46,936 nucleotides of DNA, taken from the NCBI GenBank assembly GCA_900317755.1, contig ONHZ01000043.1, forward strand, positions 1 through 46,936, written 5' to 3'. Positions 33,328-43,159 of the stretch are shown here, piece by piece. A program made the translations under genes and the position numbers. A model generated the notes under the pieces. The model was not told the origin of the DNA and made no database searches. It was given only the letters and a program-made list of their open reading frames with translations. This stretch comes from an uncultured Lachnospiraceae bacterium (GTDB lineage Bacteria > Bacillota > Clostridia > Lachnospirales > Lachnospiraceae). The first letter of the stretch is position 1. Each line of letters opens with the position of its first letter.

Positions 33328-33356
33328 ATATTATCATTTTAATGAAGTGTTTTCAA
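33328..33356 (-). promoter_or_regulatory. Promoter of the BMP lipoprotein/nucleoside importer genes
   Basis: TTGAAA at 33351-33356, a 17-nt spacer and TAATAT at 33328-33333 read leftward. The short sequence between the start and the attenuator (33271-33321) does not show the purine riboswitch core or any other aptamer that I recognise. Confidence 0.8.
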
Positions 33357-33418
33357 TATAATTATTCACTAAACGTTCACATAATTACATCTATTCTTAT
33401 GAAGAAATTGCAAAATAA

Positions 33419-33462
33419 ATCCCTTCGGCAAAAAAACGCTATGTTCTTTACCAAAGGGATGT
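33419..33462 (-). terminator. Terminator of the pyrF-xpt transcript
   Basis: On the minus strand ATCCCTTTGG (33452-33461) pairs with CCGAAGGGAT (33419-33428), with one internal mismatch, and is followed by TTATTTTG. It begins about 13 nt after the xpt stop. Confidence 0.75.
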
Positions 33463-33474
33463 TAATCAATAATC

Positions 33475-34059
33475 TTATTGTTCTCGAAAAATAATATTTC
33501 CAGTCTTGGCATCCATGCTCTCAACAATCGCAAGGGACTCGAGCCTGTAACCCATCGAGCGGATCTTCTCACCGCCCGGCTGGAAGCCCTTTTCCACTGC
33601 AATTCCTATGCCTTCTACAGTAGCCCCGGCTTCATCGCATATTGAAATAAGTCCCTGAAGCGCGCAGCCGTTTGCAAGAAAATCGTCAATTAACAGCACA
33701 TGGTCGGAAGAATCCAGGAATTTCTTTGAGACTATGACATGATTCGTATTCTTGTGGGTAAACGAAGCGACATCCGCCATATACATCTCTCCATCAAGAT
33801 TCACGCTCTGGGATTTCTTTGCAAATACGACAGGGACATTTCCGAAGTGCTCTGCGACGATGCAGGCAATTCCAATTCCTGATGCTTCAATCGTAAGGAT
33901 TTTATTTATCGGAAGGCCGTCGAAACGGCGGGCAAATTCTGCTCCCATTTCATTGAAAAGACCAATGTCCATCTGATGATTTAGGAAGCTGTCGACCTTT
34001 AAAATATTTCCTTCCTTTACAATGCCATCCTTTATTATTCGTTCTTCAAGAAAATTCAT
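33475..34059 (-). CDS. xpt: Xanthine phosphoribosyltransferase
   Basis: Xpt converts xanthine and PRPP to XMP in purine salvage. The 194-residue protein follows B. subtilis Xpt throughout: [47 protein letters not shown], the PRPP-binding [11 protein letters not shown] and [21 protein letters not shown] precedes the ATG. It begins 53 nt after pyrF on the same strand and no promoter or purine riboswitch is visible in between, so it appears cotranscribed with pyrF. The nucleoside importer genes lie directly downstream. Confidence 0.95.
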   Translation of the reverse strand: MNFLEERIIKDGIVKEGNILKVDSFLNHQMDIGLFNEMGAEFARRFDGLPINKILTIEASGIGIACIVAEHFGNVPVVFAKKSQSVNLDGEMYMADVASFTHKNTNHVIVSKKFLDSSDHVLLIDDFLANGCALQGLISICDEAGATVEGIGIAVEKGFQPGGEKIRSMGYRLESLAIVESMDAKTGNIIFREQ

Positions 34060-34111
34060 GATGCCACCTTAATTTGAGATTATGCTCACAGAGAAATTGC
34101 AACACGTAAAT

Positions 34112-35047
34112 TTATTTTCCAAGCGCATTCTTATTGATGTCTTCCTTCATGTCAAGTACTGCCTGGCGTGATGCATCCGCAAAATGCTTTGCATCAAACT
34201 TGTCCTTGTATGGTTCCTTCTGCCATGCGGCAATGATGCCTCTTGAAGAATTTACAATTGCGCCAAGTCCATCTTTATTAAAGAAAGCCTTTAGGTCTTC
34301 ACCCTTTCCGCCCTGCGCACCATAGCCAGGAACAAGGATGTAGGAATTCTTCATTACCTTTCTCATCTTCTCGCCGACTTCCGGATAAGTAGCGCCAACA
34401 ACGGCGCCGACATCAGAATAATCTCCGTGCATCGAGTCAGCACCCCAGACATTTACCATGTCTGCAACAGTCTCATAGAGAGACTTAGCATTGTCTGAGA
34501 ATACCTTGTCCTGGAATTCTCCAGAAGATGGATTTGAAGTTTTTACAAGAATGAATAATCCCTTGTCATTTTCCTTTGCGACGTCGACAAATGGCTTGAC
34601 GCCATCTGAACCAAGGTAAGGATTTACCGTTGCAAAATCAGCATCGAATGGAGCGATTGTTTCTGAGCCGACCGTGACTTTACCAAGATGACCATCTGCA
34701 TATGCTGCTGAAGTAGAACCTATATCGCCACGCTTGATATCTGCAATGACGATAAGTCCTTTCCTGTGGCAGTAATCAACCGTGCTCTCATATGCCATAA
34801 GTCCCGGAACACCATATCGCTCATACATCGCAATCTGCGGCTTTACAGCAGGAACTAAATCTGCAATTGCATCAACGATTGCTATATTAAATCCTAAGAT
34901 TGCTTCGCCTGCTGCCTCAAGTGTCTCACCGTACTTCTGAATAGCTGCATTCATAATGTGCTCCGGGATCATGGAAAGCTGCGGATCAAGACCTGCAACA
35001 ATAGGCGCATCTTTTTTTACTATTTCATCAATAAGCTTTTCAATCAT
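34112..35047 (-). CDS. pyrF: Orotidine 5'-phosphate decarboxylase (type 2)
   Basis: PyrF makes UMP from OMP, the last step of de novo pyrimidine synthesis. The 311-residue length and sequence fit the longer type 2 group rather than the 230-residue B. subtilis type. The catalytic segment is VIADIKRGDIGSTSAAYADG (Asp-Lys-Asp arrangement), with GLDPQLSMIP near the start and VPGYGAQGG in the phosphate-binding region. GAGGAGA precedes the ATG. A weak promoter (TACAAT near 35075) lies upstream. No other pyr gene is adjacent; the partner in the transcript is xpt. Confidence 0.95.
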   Translation of the reverse strand: MIEKLIDEIVKKDAPIVAGLDPQLSMIPEHIMNAAIQKYGETLEAAGEAILGFNIAIVDAIADLVPAVKPQIAMYERYGVPGLMAYESTVDYCHRKGLIVIADIKRGDIGSTSAAYADGHLGKVTVGSETIAPFDADFATVNPYLGSDGVKPFVDVAKENDKGLFILVKTSNPSSGEFQDKVFSDNAKSLYETVADMVNVWGADSMHGDYSDVGAVVGATYPEVGEKMRKVMKNSYILVPGYGAQGGKGEDLKAFFNKDGLGAIVNSSRGIIAAWQKEPYKDKFDAKHFADASRQAVLDMKEDINKNALGK

Positions 35048-35188
35048 GGCTTTTCTCCTCTAAAACAATAATGAAATTATTGTATCATCTCGAAGAACAT
35101 TTTTCCACATTTGTAAAAGTGATTTATTAAATATTTTTGCAGACATGCCACAAGATTCAAAAAGCATAATTACATAATTCCTCACAGC

Positions 35189-35226
35189 ACGAAAAAAACA
35201 CCTGCAGGAAAATTCCCACAGGTGCC
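35189..35226 (-). terminator. Terminator of the malQ-lacI-glgP operon
   Basis: On the minus strand CACCTGTGG (35218-35226) pairs with CCTGCAGGTG (35201-35210), followed by a run of seven T residues. Confidence 0.88.
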
Positions 35227-35288
35227 TGAAAATTTACAATCAAACGCGCAAATATAGCTGGCGCGCTTACTTATTTCTCTATATCGGA

Positions 35289-37643
35289 TTATTTTAACTT
35301 CCAGATATCCTGATTGTACTGAGCGATGGTTCTGTCTGATGAGAAGAAGCCAGACTTGGCAATGTTTACAACTGCCTTCTTGTTCCAGGCTGTCTGGTCT
35401 TCATAATCCTTGTAAACCTTCTCCTTTGTCTCGATGTATTCCTTCGTATCAAGGAGTGTCATGAACCAGTCCTTAGAAATGAGCTCATGATGAAGTCTGT
35501 TCAGGTTCTCAGCATCGCCAAGTGCCATGATTTCCGGCCCAACGATGAAGTCAACGAGCTTCTTGATCTCAGGATCACTGTCATAGATGGCTTTTGCATT
35601 GTAGCCGCTTGTCGCATAGAGGTCGATGACCTTGTCTGGCTTTGTACCGAAGATGTAGATGTTCTCATCACCTACAAGGTCCTTGATCTCGACATTTGCA
35701 CCATCAAGCGTACCAAGTGTGATAGCGCCGTTTGCCATGAACTTCATGTTTGAAGTACCGGAAGCTTCCTTTGATGCAAGAGAAATCTGCTCAGAAATCT
35801 CAGCTGCAGGAATGATCTTGCCAGCATAGGTAACATTGTAGTTCTCAGCCATGACAACTCTGAAATAATCCCTTACGTCTGGATCATTTGCTGTGAGTTC
35901 CTGGAGGCAGAGAATTAGATGAATGATATCCTTAGCGATAATGTATGCAGGAGCTGCCTTTGCACCAAAGATCATTGTGATCGGGCGGGAAGGCTTCTTG
36001 CCAGCCTTGATTTCAAGGTACTTATGAATTGCGAATAAGCAGTTCATCTGCTGACGCTTATATTCATGAAGTCTCTTTACCTGAACATCGAAGATGGAGT
36101 CAGGATTGATGTCGATGCCCTGCTGTGCTCTGAAGTAGTCAGCGCAGGCTCTCTTATTATCACGCTTGATGTCCTCAAGTCTCTTGATGACATCCGGATC
36201 GTCCTTGTACTGAAGGAACTTCTCGAGCTCGCCAGCATCCTTGATGAAGCCATCGCCAATCTTCTCTGTGAGAAGGTCTGTCAGACGAGGATTGCAGTGA
36301 ACAAGCCAGCGACGGAAGGTAATACCATTTGTCTTATTATTGAACTTGTCAGGATAAAGAACATAGAAGTTGTGAAGCTCTGTATCCTTCAGAATGTCAG
36401 TATGAAGAGCAGCAACGCCGTTTACTGAATGACCATAGTGAATATCCATATGAGCCATGTGAACTCTCTTGTCATCATCAATGATGCGGACAGACTTGTC
36501 TGAATACTTATGGGCAACCCTGTTATCAAGCTCACGGATGATAGGAAGAAGATGAGGAACAACCTCTTCCATGTAGTCATAAGGCCAGGTCTCAAGCGCC
36601 TCAGCGAGGATGGTATGGTTCGTGTAAGCGCAGGTCTTTGTAACTACGTCAATTGCCTCATCCATTGTGAAGCCTTCATTCTGAAGAAGACGGATGAGCT
36701 CAGGGATGACCATTGATGGATGTGTATCATTAATCTGGATGGCAACATGCTTGTCAAGATCATGAAGGTCATTCCCCTTATCCTTCTGCTCCTTGATAAT
36801 GAGCTGTGCTGCATTTGAAACCATGAAATATTCCTGATAAACACGAAGGAGCTGGCCTGCTCTGTCTGAATCATCAGGATAAAGGAAAAGTGTCAGGCAC
36901 TTTGAAATATCATTCTTGTCGAAATCAATTCCATCATGAACGATTGACTCGTCGATTGTATCAATATCGAAAAGGTGAAGATAATTTACACCTTCCTGGC
37001 CATAGCCTGGAACTGCAATATCATACATTACAGAATTCAGCGTTGTTCTTCTGTAAGGAATGTCAAATCTGACATCATCACGGCGTGTATACCAGCTTCT
37101 GTTATCATTGAGCCAAGGATTTTCCTGCTCATCCTGCTTTCTGTTCTTGAACTTCTGCTCGAAGAGACCGAAGTGGTAACGAAGGCCTACGCCGTCGCCA
37201 GGAAGACCAAGTGTTGCGATAGAATCAAGGAAGCACGCAGCAAGTCTTCCAAGACCGCCATTACCAAGTGAAGGCTCAGGCTCATGTGTCTCGATCAGGT
37301 CAATTGTCTTGCCATGGCGCTCAAGCGCTTCCTTTACATCTTTGTAAATGCCAAGGTCAATTAAATTGTTTGAAAGAAGTTTTCCAATAAGGAATTCTGC
37401 GGAGATGTAATAAAGCTTCTTATCTCCCTGCATCGCAGGACGTCCTGCAAGCTCTTCCTTTGTGAGAAGAAGTAATCCCTGGTACATCTCATCGTCAGTA
37501 CACTGATCGATGCCGCGTCCGAAGTACTTCTTCATCGTGCTTTCAATTTTCTGTTCAACGTTTTCCATTGAGTTTTTGCTCCCTTCTGTGTTTGCAAATT
37601 CTGTTGTTTCATCTTTTTTATTAAAAAATTTGTCAAAGATCAT
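35289..37643 (-). CDS. glgP: Glycogen/maltodextrin phosphorylase
   Basis: GlgP releases glucose 1-phosphate from the ends of alpha-1,4-glucans using phosphate. The 784-residue protein is of the GT35 family. It has [26 protein letters not shown]-type [22 protein letters not shown], and the pyridoxal-phosphate site [21 protein letters not shown]. The ATG overlaps the lacI stop codon by 4 nt and follows AAGGTG. Compared with most bacterial enzymes it has an extra N-terminal segment of about 25 charged residues; the Met at position 26 is an alternative start. With malQ it forms a maltodextrin breakdown pathway. Confidence 0.95.
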   Translation of the reverse strand: MIFDKFFNKKDETTEFANTEGSKNSMENVEQKIESTMKKYFGRGIDQCTDDEMYQGLLLLTKEELAGRPAMQGDKKLYYISAEFLIGKLLSNNLIDLGIYKDVKEALERHGKTIDLIETHEPEPSLGNGGLGRLAACFLDSIATLGLPGDGVGLRYHFGLFEQKFKNRKQDEQENPWLNDNRSWYTRRDDVRFDIPYRRTTLNSVMYDIAVPGYGQEGVNYLHLFDIDTIDESIVHDGIDFDKNDISKCLTLFLYPDDSDRAGQLLRVYQEYFMVSNAAQLIIKEQKDKGNDLHDLDKHVAIQINDTHPSMVIPELIRLLQNEGFTMDEAIDVVTKTCAYTNHTILAEALETWPYDYMEEVVPHLLPIIRELDNRVAHKYSDKSVRIIDDDKRVHMAHMDIHYGHSVNGVAALHTDILKDTELHNFYVLYPDKFNNKTNGITFRRWLVHCNPRLTDLLTEKIGDGFIKDAGELEKFLQYKDDPDVIKRLEDIKRDNKRACADYFRAQQGIDINPDSIFDVQVKRLHEYKRQQMNCLFAIHKYLEIKAGKKPSRPITMIFGAKAAPAYIIAKDIIHLILCLQELTANDPDVRDYFRVVMAENYNVTYAGKIIPAAEISEQISLASKEASGTSNMKFMANGAITLGTLDGANVEIKDLVGDENIYIFGTKPDKVIDLYATSGYNAKAIYDSDPEIKKLVDFIVGPEIMALGDAENLNRLHHELISKDWFMTLLDTKEYIETKEKVYKDYEDQTAWNKKAVVNIAKSGFFSSDRTIAQYNQDIWKLK

Positions 37644-38674
37644 TTGATCACCTTAACGGATTCCCTTTCCTTCAGCGTGGCGCCGCAGATAATCTGCTCT
37701 GGCTCACGTGCTTTCTCAATATTTCTGAAAAGAAGATCTGTTGTGGCGCTGACCAAATCATTGGCCGGCTGCGCTACCGTAGTAAGTGCTGGATACATAA
37801 ATCTTCCAAGGTCAATCCCGTCGAATCCTATGACTGAAATATCGTCCGGTATTTTCAGCCCTGCTTCATAAATCGCTTTGTATGCGCCAAATGCCACCAT
37901 ATCGGAAATACAGACAACTGCCGTGAATTTCTTTCCTCTTGAGAGAAGATTCTTCATCGTAAGATATCCATTCTCTGCGGTAAATTCAGGAATGTCTGAC
38001 CTCATGTAGGCAACCAGATCCTGGTCTCTTTCAATCCCGTGATCCTTCAGTGCCCTGAAGTATCCATTCAGCCTGTTCCTGCCGACCTCACGGTCATGCT
38101 CCTTACCGGCTATGATTGCGATGCTCTTATGTCCCTTTTCGATAAGGTAATTCGTGGCTCTGTAACCTTCCTTCGCATCATCGATGGCAACGGCATTATA
38201 ATCCGCAATCGAATCTGCGTCCTGATGTGCAACCGTGCAAAGGACGAATGGCACATTCAGATCTGTCAGACTCTCATGCCTTGCCGTCAGCCTTCCGCCT
38301 AAGAAAATGATTCCCTTCAGCCTGCGCTCTCTTTCGAGCTGCATGGCCTCCATAAGGACTTCGTCATCCTCATTCACATCGTGAATGGCATAGGAATAAC
38401 CATTTTTTTCAAGTTCGGTCTGAAACAGATGGTACATCTCCTGAAAAAAGACATTTCCTACGCCGCGTACCATGAGACCAATCGTATTTGTCTCTGTGGC
38501 CTGAAGGTTCCGGGCACTGATATTTGGCACATAGTGATATTCTTTAACAGCAGCAAGGATTTTCTCTTTTGTCTCAGCCTTTATGGCAGGATCGTCGTTT
38601 ATCGCTCTTGATACGGTACTAACCCCGACACCGCAGATTCTTGCAATGTCTTTTATTGTCACAGGTTTAGACAT
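37640..38674 (-). CDS. LacI-family transcriptional regulator of the maltodextrin operon
   Basis: The 344-residue protein starts with a classical LacI helix-turn-helix ([22 protein letters not shown]) and hinge helix ([13 protein letters not shown]), followed by a periplasmic-binding-type sugar domain (about 60-335; [28 protein letters not shown]). It is encoded between malQ and glgP and very likely controls them, binding the palindrome at 40301-40314. Since it is in the operon it would regulate itself. GAGGAGGATTT precedes the ATG. The effector is probably maltose or a maltodextrin. Confidence 0.92.
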   Translation of the reverse strand: MSKPVTIKDIARICGVGVSTVSRAINDDPAIKAETKEKILAAVKEYHYVPNISARNLQATETNTIGLMVRGVGNVFFQEMYHLFQTELEKNGYSYAIHDVNEDDEVLMEAMQLERERRLKGIIFLGGRLTARHESLTDLNVPFVLCTVAHQDADSIADYNAVAIDDAKEGYRATNYLIEKGHKSIAIIAGKEHDREVGRNRLNGYFRALKDHGIERDQDLVAYMRSDIPEFTAENGYLTMKNLLSRGKKFTAVVCISDMVAFGAYKAIYEAGLKIPDDISVIGFDGIDLGRFMYPALTTVAQPANDLVSATTDLLFRNIEKAREPEQIICGATLKERESVKVIK

Positions 38675-38690
38675 AAATCCTCCTCTATTA

Positions 38691-40208
38691 TCAGCTGTTC
38701 CTGCAATAGAGAATGGTCCGCATCTTTATGCTCTTTGCAAGTTCCTTTGTACATGAGCCCTTCTTCATTCTCCATCTCCAGTTTGCACCTGTCGTCGACG
38801 GAGTATTTATTCTTGCCTCATTTCCTAAATGCAGATAATCCTGCATAGGAATAATTGCCATTTCAGCAACAGATGATAATGCCAGGTCAATTGCCCTGTC
38901 AGTAAGAACGTCATAGTCATCAGAATCAGTCCCTGCATAAGCCTTGAACTCATCGAGCTGGGCCTTCTTCATATGCTTGAGCCATCCTTTGACTGTCTCA
39001 TTATCATGTGTTCCTGTATATACGACACAGTTCGTATTCGGGAAATTGCAGGTGAGGTATTCATTGTGCGGAAGCTTGTCAGCCTTTTTGGTATTCAGCT
39101 TCCTTCCGTCAAAGCCAAACTCTACGATCTTCATGTTCGGGAAACCTGTCTTATTAATAAGTTCCCTGACTGTATCTGTGATAAAACCAAGGTCTTCAGC
39201 AATGACCTTCATATCAGGGATGGCCTTCTTCAGTGCCTCAAAAAGTGAATATCCAGGTCCCTTTACCCACTTGCCATTCCTTGCAGTCTCTTCAGAGCTG
39301 TCAATAGAATAATATTCATCAAAGCCTCTGAAGTGGTCGATTCTGATGACGTCATAGAGAGCAATGCAGCGTGTCATTCTCTCGATCCACCATGCATAGC
39401 CCGTCTTCTTGTGGTATGCCCAGTTGTAAACAGGATTGCCCCAGCGCTGTCCGTCAACTGCGAACGCATCCGGAGGGCAGCCTGCAATGTGAATTGGCAT
39501 GCAGCTCTTGTCAAGATCGAAAAGCTTTGGATTTGCCCAGACATCTGCAGAATCTGCAGCTACATAAATCGGAATGTCGCCGATGATCTCAATGCCCTTC
39601 TTGTTCGCATAGGCCTTCAGTGCTTTCCACTGCTTTTCGAACTCAAACTGAAGGAATTCATAGAAGAGAATATCTTCTGCATATTTCTCTTTTGCTTCGG
39701 CAAGCGCCTTTTCTTCACGTTTCTTCAATGCATCCGGCCACTCATAGAAGCTCTTTCCATCGAAAGAATCTTTGAGTGCCATGAATAATGCATAATCGTC
39801 TATCCAATTCTCGTTTGCCTTAAGAAAAGCCTGAAACTTTCTATCTTTTGAAATACCGCTGTTCTCAAATGCCTTGCGAAGGACCTTAAATCTAGCCTCA
39901 TAAAGCTTTCCGTATGCGATATCTGTCTCTTTTCTGCCGAAATCTACGCCTTTCAGATCTTTTGCAGTGATGAGCTTTTCTGCGATTAGTGCATCCAGAT
40001 CAATAAAATATGGATTCCCTGCAAAGGAAGAGAATGTCTGATAAGGCGAATCCCCATATGATGTCGGCCCGATCGGAAGTATCTGCCAATATTTCTGTCC
40101 TGCATCGCTCAGAAAATCTACGAAAGCATAAGCTTCTTTAGATAGTGAGCCGATTCCGTATTTCCCCGGAAGCGAGAAAACCGGGAGTAAAACTCCGCTG
40201 GATCTCAT
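38691..40208 (-). CDS. malQ: 4-alpha-glucanotransferase (amylomaltase, GH77)
   Basis: MalQ transfers glucan chains between maltodextrins. The protein is 505 residues from ATG 40206-40208 (MRSSGVLL), preceded by GGAGG; the frame is open a little further upstream but without support. GH77 motifs are clear: SGVLLPVFSLPGKYGIGSLSKEA at the start, SPYQTFSSFAGNP, IGDIPIYVAADSADVWANP, VIRIDHFRGFDEY with the nucleophile Asp, VIAEDLGFIT with the acid/base Glu, and YTGTHDNETVKGW. It is first in the malQ-lacI-glgP operon and 17 nt before lacI. Confidence 0.96.
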   Translation of the reverse strand: MRSSGVLLPVFSLPGKYGIGSLSKEAYAFVDFLSDAGQKYWQILPIGPTSYGDSPYQTFSSFAGNPYFIDLDALIAEKLITAKDLKGVDFGRKETDIAYGKLYEARFKVLRKAFENSGISKDRKFQAFLKANENWIDDYALFMALKDSFDGKSFYEWPDALKKREEKALAEAKEKYAEDILFYEFLQFEFEKQWKALKAYANKKGIEIIGDIPIYVAADSADVWANPKLFDLDKSCMPIHIAGCPPDAFAVDGQRWGNPVYNWAYHKKTGYAWWIERMTRCIALYDVIRIDHFRGFDEYYSIDSSEETARNGKWVKGPGYSLFEALKKAIPDMKVIAEDLGFITDTVRELINKTGFPNMKIVEFGFDGRKLNTKKADKLPHNEYLTCNFPNTNCVVYTGTHDNETVKGWLKHMKKAQLDEFKAYAGTDSDDYDVLTDRAIDLALSSVAEMAIIPMQDYLHLGNEARINTPSTTGANWRWRMKKGSCTKELAKSIKMRTILYCRNS

Positions 40209-40286
40209 TTTTTCCTCCAAAAATAATAAAAACAATATTAATAATCGATTCTGCGAAGCAGTAGAGGATTTTCGCAGATTTTACTT

Positions 40287-40315
40287 AATTTAACAAACTT
40301 TGGAAACGTTTTCAA
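40287..40315 (-). promoter_or_regulatory. Promoter and cre/LacI-type operator of malQ-lacI-glgP
   Basis: TTGAAA at 40310-40315, a 17-nt spacer and TAAATT at 40287-40292 read leftward. The palindrome TGGAAACGTTTTCA (40301-40314) covers the -35 box and fits the cre/LacI-family consensus TGNAANCGNTNNCA. Binding there would block RNA polymerase. Either CcpA or the operon's own LacI protein could be the ligand-controlled repressor. Confidence 0.8.
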
Positions 40316-40416
40316 TATCAAATTTCAAACTTTTACAAATTTTGTACAGTTACACAAAAATCATCCTCCGTTTTTGTGAAAAATATAAATGATTTTGCGC
40401 AGAGCTACAATATTCC

Positions 40417-40490
40417 TTGAAAATTTGAAAAATTTGCGCTATATTAATTTTTACCAAATTTTTACAGAAGAATATCAATCGATTTATAAT
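40417..40490 (+). promoter_or_regulatory. Two candidate promoters of the EAL gene
   Basis: The upstream candidate is TTGAAA 40417-40422 with TATATT 40440-40445 (17 nt). The downstream candidate is TTTACA 40461-40466 with TATAAT 40485-40490 (18 nt). The leader contains TCTGTC/GACAGA followed by a T-rich run directly before the AAGGAG site; this could be a weak attenuator. The rest of the 40209-40556 interval is AT-rich. Confidence 0.6.
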
Positions 40491-40556
40491 ATCTGCTGAT
40501 ATTTTTTATATCTCTGTCACGGACGACAGATTATTTTTTCTAAGGAGTTAGATCAT

Positions 40557-41861
40557 ATGGATACATTCGACACAATGGAGGAGTCCTTATCCATTATCAA
40601 GATGGCTGAACGCGACAGTCTTACTGGCGTCTATAGTCAGACCTTCTTTTATCATTATGCCGAACGAGAGATTCATGAACATCCATATTCGGATTATGAC
40701 ATCATCATCACGAACATCGAAGGCTTCCGCCTCATAAATGAGCGCGAAGGCTGGAAGACCGGAAATATGGTACTCTGCCATGTGGCTTCATTCTTCAAGG
40801 GCATTATCAAAGATGGTGAGCTCTGCGGACGTCTGATGGCAGACCGGTTTGCCCTTCTTGTAAAGAGAAGACCGGTTTCCGAATATCCTTCCATGTTCAT
40901 GCCAGTCACAAATTATCTTCGTGACAATGACATTGCTCCTGTTACGATGAAATATGGCATTTTTCAGGTAGAAGACAGAGACGAGGCTGTTGACTTCATG
41001 TGTGACAAAGCTGCTACTGCCCTGAAGAAAATCTACAAAAGCTATGACAAGAATTTCGCTCTTTATGATGAGAAGCTGAAATCCCAGGCTGAGACGGAGC
41101 AGCTGATTTCCGACAATATGGAAAGCGCCATCGCACATCATGAATTCGAAGTATATTACCAGCCGAAGCATTCCATAAAGAATGACAATACAGGCGGCGC
41201 TGAAGCGCTCGTCCGCTGGAACTCTCCTACACTCGGCTTCATAAGTCCCGGTCAGTTCATTCCTATTTTCGAGCAGAACGGCTTTATCTCAAAGCTTGAT
41301 GAATATGTATGGGAAGAGGTCGCCAAGAGCCTTCACGAAACGCTTGAAAAGGGCATTCAGCCTATTCCGATTTCTGTGAATATTTCCAGGATTGATTTTG
41401 AGAGAAGGGATCTTGCAGACCACATCATCAAGCTGGTTGATTCATACGAAGTTCCGCATGAATACCTTCACCTTGAGATTACGGAATCTGCTTACAGCGA
41501 CAATCCAAAGAAAATAGCGCAGGATATCGAAACCCTTCATCACGCAGGTTTTGTCATTGAGCTTGATGATTTCGGCACAGGTTACTCCACACTTTCTGCT
41601 CTGTCAGAGATTTCCTTTGATATCTTAAAGCTCGACATGAGCCTGGTAAAAGGCATGGAACAGCCGAAAAAGAAAATGATACTTTCCCATGTCATTGACA
41701 TGGCATCATCCATTGAAATACAGACAGTTGCTGAAGGCTGCGAGACAGAAGACCAAGCGCAGGAACTTAAAAAACTTGGTGCGACCTACATCCAGGGCTT
41801 TTATTATTCGAAGCCGCTGCCTGAGAATCAGTTCGAGCAATATCTTGTGGCGAATGGGTGA
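40557..41861 (+). CDS. Cyclic di-GMP phosphodiesterase (EAL) with degenerate GGDEF domain
   Basis: The 434-residue protein has an N-terminal GGDEF-fold domain (about 15-170) whose signature is replaced by Met94-Ala-Asp-Arg-Phe98, so it cannot act as a cyclase but may bind GTP or serve as a regulator. The C-terminal EAL domain (about 185-430) has all expected catalytic elements: GAEALVRW with Glu216, PISVNIS, LEITES, ELDDFGTGYS, LKLDMS and AEGCET, then IQGFYYSKPL. It should hydrolyse c-di-GMP to pGpG. No membrane segment is present. AAGGAG precedes the ATG. It is monocistronic. A TPR-GGDEF cyclase is encoded at 15698-17020. Confidence 0.92.
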   Translation: MDTFDTMEESLSIIKMAERDSLTGVYSQTFFYHYAEREIHEHPYSDYDIIITNIEGFRLINEREGWKTGNMVLCHVASFFKGIIKDGELCGRLMADRFALLVKRRPVSEYPSMFMPVTNYLRDNDIAPVTMKYGIFQVEDRDEAVDFMCDKAATALKKIYKSYDKNFALYDEKLKSQAETEQLISDNMESAIAHHEFEVYYQPKHSIKNDNTGGAEALVRWNSPTLGFISPGQFIPIFEQNGFISKLDEYVWEEVAKSLHETLEKGIQPIPISVNISRIDFERRDLADHIIKLVDSYEVPHEYLHLEITESAYSDNPKKIAQDIETLHHAGFVIELDDFGTGYSTLSALSEISFDILKLDMSLVKGMEQPKKKMILSHVIDMASSIEIQTVAEGCETEDQAQELKKLGATYIQGFYYSKPLPENQFEQYLVANG

Positions 41862-41893
41862 TTACTTATTTCAGACGATTATCATAAAATAAT

Positions 41894-41931
41894 AAGAACC
41901 AGGAGATTTTGAATTTCTCCTGGTTCTTTTT
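41894..41931 (+). terminator. Intrinsic terminator of the EAL gene
   Basis: AAGAACCAGGAGA (41894-41906) pairs with TCTCCTGGTTCTT and ends in a T run. The A-rich 5' side lets it work weakly on the other strand too. Confidence 0.92.
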
Positions 41932-42041
41932 GTGTTGTATCTAGTATTTGTTTTTGCACTTAATGTTAAAAATTAATGGTTACGCACGTGAGGTATTGAA
42001 CAAGCTATCAACTGATCTGATTGCAATTGATGATTAATAGA

Positions 42042-43049
42042 TTATTTAAGTCGGGCAGCAAGTGAGAAAATAAGCTGCTCAAGGAAAATATTCTGACCTG
42101 GCAGTGAGTGCATGAGGTCGATTGCTTCATTTGTCCTGTCGATTACTTCTTTTTCAGATTTCTCAACACCTTCAAAGGTCACGAAAGTGACCTTTTTATT
42201 TTTCTCATCGGAGCCTACCGGCTTTCCTAGCTCCTCATCAGTTGATGTCACATCAAGAATATCATCCCGGATCTGGAAGGCAATACCAATGTTTGATGCA
42301 ATCTTCTCAATTGCTGCCACATCGCTGTCCTTTGCACCGGCAAGAATAGCACCGATCATCATGGAAGCTTCAATAAGAGCGGCCGTCTTATTCTCATGGA
42401 TAAACATGAGCTCGCCCTTTGGAATGTCCTTTCCTTCGTCGTTCACATCACAGACCTGGCCGCCAACCATGCCGTAAATTCCAGACTTCTTGGAAAGAAC
42501 GGAAAGGGACTTTGCACAGCGCAGGTTAATAAGCGTGGATTCCTCATCATCCCAGGTCGAGAAAGAGCCTGCTGCGGTCTCGTAGGCATAGTTTAATAAA
42601 GCATCGCCAGCTAAGATTCCCATCGCCTCGCCGAATACGACGTGGGTGGTTTTCTTTCCGCGGCGAAGATCATCATTATCCATTGCCGGAAGATCATCAT
42701 GTACAAGAGAATAATTGTGAATCATCTCCATCGCTGCCATGAATCTTTCAAGCGGTCCGGCAATGCTGTACATGGCTTCATTTTTCTGGGATGCGCTTCT
42801 GCCGAAAACAGAATTTGAAACATTGACTGAAGCCTCGATTTTTTCATCCTGTGAAAGGATGTCAAGGCCGGAAAACATCTTGCAGGTCTCAGCCATAAGA
42901 ATTGGTCTTAAGCGTTTTCCACCGCGGAGCACAGAATAATTCATCGCCTCCATAATGACTGACTGGTAGCCTTCCTCCTTTGGAAGATATGCCCTGATTA
43001 TTTTTTCAACTGCTTCCTTTTTCTTCTGAAGTTCTGTTTCAAGTTCCAT
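42042..43049 (-). CDS. ispA: Polyprenyl (farnesyl/geranylgeranyl) diphosphate synthase
   Basis: This 335-residue trans-prenyltransferase condenses isopentenyl diphosphate with allylic diphosphates. The first Asp-rich motif is DDLPAMDNDD (118-127) followed by RRG; the second is RDDILD near 237. GGKRLRP near residue 43 binds the diphosphate. Met and Glu precede the first motif without a bulky aromatic at position -5 (HNYSLVHDD), as in FPP/GGPP synthases of the IspA type. It is about 35-40 residues longer than most IspA proteins because of an inserted segment at about 64-99 (LSQDEKIEASVNVSNS onward). AGGAGA precedes the ATG. No xseB or dxs is adjacent, so it seems monocistronic. Confidence 0.9.
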   Translation of the reverse strand: MELETELQKKKEAVEKIIRAYLPKEEGYQSVIMEAMNYSVLRGGKRLRPILMAETCKMFSGLDILSQDEKIEASVNVSNSVFGRSASQKNEAMYSIAGPLERFMAAMEMIHNYSLVHDDLPAMDNDDLRRGKKTTHVVFGEAMGILAGDALLNYAYETAAGSFSTWDDEESTLINLRCAKSLSVLSKKSGIYGMVGGQVCDVNDEGKDIPKGELMFIHENKTAALIEASMMIGAILAGAKDSDVAAIEKIASNIGIAFQIRDDILDVTSTDEELGKPVGSDEKNKKVTFVTFEGVEKSEKEVIDRTNEAIDLMHSLPGQNIFLEQLIFSLAARLK

Positions 43050-43159
43050 TTTGTTCTCCTGCTTTCAATTGTACAGACCCGTTTTGTATATTTGAATGTA
43101 AGTAGTAATCTTTTCCATAGTAGCATAATTTGGTTACTACTACTCCATCATATTTAGAT

